Source: DATLMR01 sp035634255 (GTDB lineage Bacteria > Acidobacteriota > Blastocatellia > UBA7656). Taken from it: DNA of 14,847 nucleotides. Of this stretch, positions 14,368-14,847 are shown piece after piece. A model generated the notes under the pieces. The model saw nothing but the letters and a program-made list of their open reading frames with translations. It was not told the DNA's origin and ran no database searches. A program made the translations under genes and the position numbers. The stretch spans positions 1 through 14,847 of the forward strand of contig DASQDI010000060.1 of assembly GCA_035634255.1 (NCBI GenBank), given 5' to 3'. The stretch's first letter is position 1. Each line of letters opens with the position of its first letter.

Positions 14368-14847
14368 ATGCGATTACGTCTGTCTGCTCTGATACTGATG
14401 GTGGCATGGGCGGGGGCGACCCCCTCCACGCACGCGCAGGGCCTCCGCGAACGTGACGTGCGTAAAGAACTGCAAGCGAAATACGCGAAGGTGGTCGAGG
14501 CTTACAGGAACAGAGACATCAAGGCATTCATGGAGAACAAAACGCCTGACTTCACGGCCAAATCTCTTAACGGCCGGGTCGCCACCAGAGAGCAGGTGGA
14601 GAGCGGCGTTAAGCAGCGTATGGAGCGGATCATAAGGTTAAACTACCTGAGGATTAAGATAGAGCGACTGACCGTGACGGGGGATGAGGCCGTCGCAATT
14701 ACGACGCAGGAATTCTCAAGAGTGGTAGCGGATGGGCAGGGGCGGGAGCGCACGGTGGTGAGTAAAGGCACGACTCACCGCGACAGGTGGGTGAAGGCCG
14801 AGAGCAGGTGGATGCTAAAGAGCGTGGAGGAGTTGGTGCAGGGTAAG
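14368..14847 (+). CDS. Secreted NTF2/SnoaL-like protein, 3' truncated
   Basis: An open frame runs from ATG 14368 to the window edge (160 codons, no stop). The ribosome site TGGAGA lies about eight bases upstream. Residues 1-23 are a signal peptide (MRLRLSALILMVAWAGA, cleavage probably after THA). The mature part begins with a helix LQAKYAKVVEAYRNRDIKAFMENKTPDF, the usual opening of NTF2-like (SnoaL/DUF4440) folds in which a helix precedes 'F...TPDF'. Strands follow with TVTGDEAVAITTQEFSR, VVSKGTTHRDRWVKAESRWMLKSVEEL, the last two being the typical closing beta hairpin. The fold is therefore almost complete, and the gene probably ends soon beyond the window. Such exported proteins have no single function; this one cannot be assigned further. 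It is transcribed divergently from the aspartic protease. Confidence 0.8.
   Translation, partial: MRLRLSALILMVAWAGATPSTHAQGLRERDVRKELQAKYAKVVEAYRNRDIKAFMENKTPDFTAKSLNGRVATREQVESGVKQRMERIIRLNYLRIKIERLTVTGDEAVAITTQEFSRVVADGQGRERTVVSKGTTHRDRWVKAESRWMLKSVEELVQGK

Overview
The window reads as chromosomal DNA of a high-GC, Gram-negative-type bacterium, most likely an acidobacterium of the Blastocatellia group. That placement is an inference. It rests on a VIT/VWA protein next to an exceptionally long TPR protein, many exported proteins of unknown function, and a zinc-ribbon membrane protein with a C-terminal SVTEGTT box that I associate with acidobacterial proteins. No rRNA, tRNA, transposase, integrase or CRISPR array is visible.

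Bases 1-10788 (+ strand, roughly 70% GC where counted) hold three tightly packed genes for exported proteins: the C-terminal part of a VIT/VWA-type protein, a 2592-residue TPR repeat protein with an N-terminal membrane signal, and a 620-residue secreted protein. The gaps are 82 and 14 bp, so the last two almost certainly share a transcript. Together they look like a cell-envelope or surface assembly of unknown function.

Bases 10836-14237 (- strand, nearer 50% GC in parts) hold five genes. Read in their own direction they are: a signal-peptide-bearing aspartic protease; a 16S rRNA m1A1408 methyltransferase of the NpmA/KamB aminoglycoside-resistance family; a zinc-ribbon/two-helix membrane protein; a 119-residue small protein; and a 147-residue small protein. 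The gaps after the methyltransferase, zinc-ribbon and 119-residue genes each carry GTTRRRY/RYYYAAC-type 7-mers placed as in integron attC sites. Two of the stop codons (methyltransferase and 119-residue gene) lie inside the upstream box. This suggests a short cassette array without a visible integrase. The attC reading is plausible, not proven.

At the right edge a divergent + strand gene for a secreted NTF2/SnoaL-like protein starts at 14368 and runs off the window.

The main items of interest are the NpmA/KamB-type methyltransferase in a non-actinobacterial, possibly cassette-borne setting, and the three-gene giant-TPR envelope locus.
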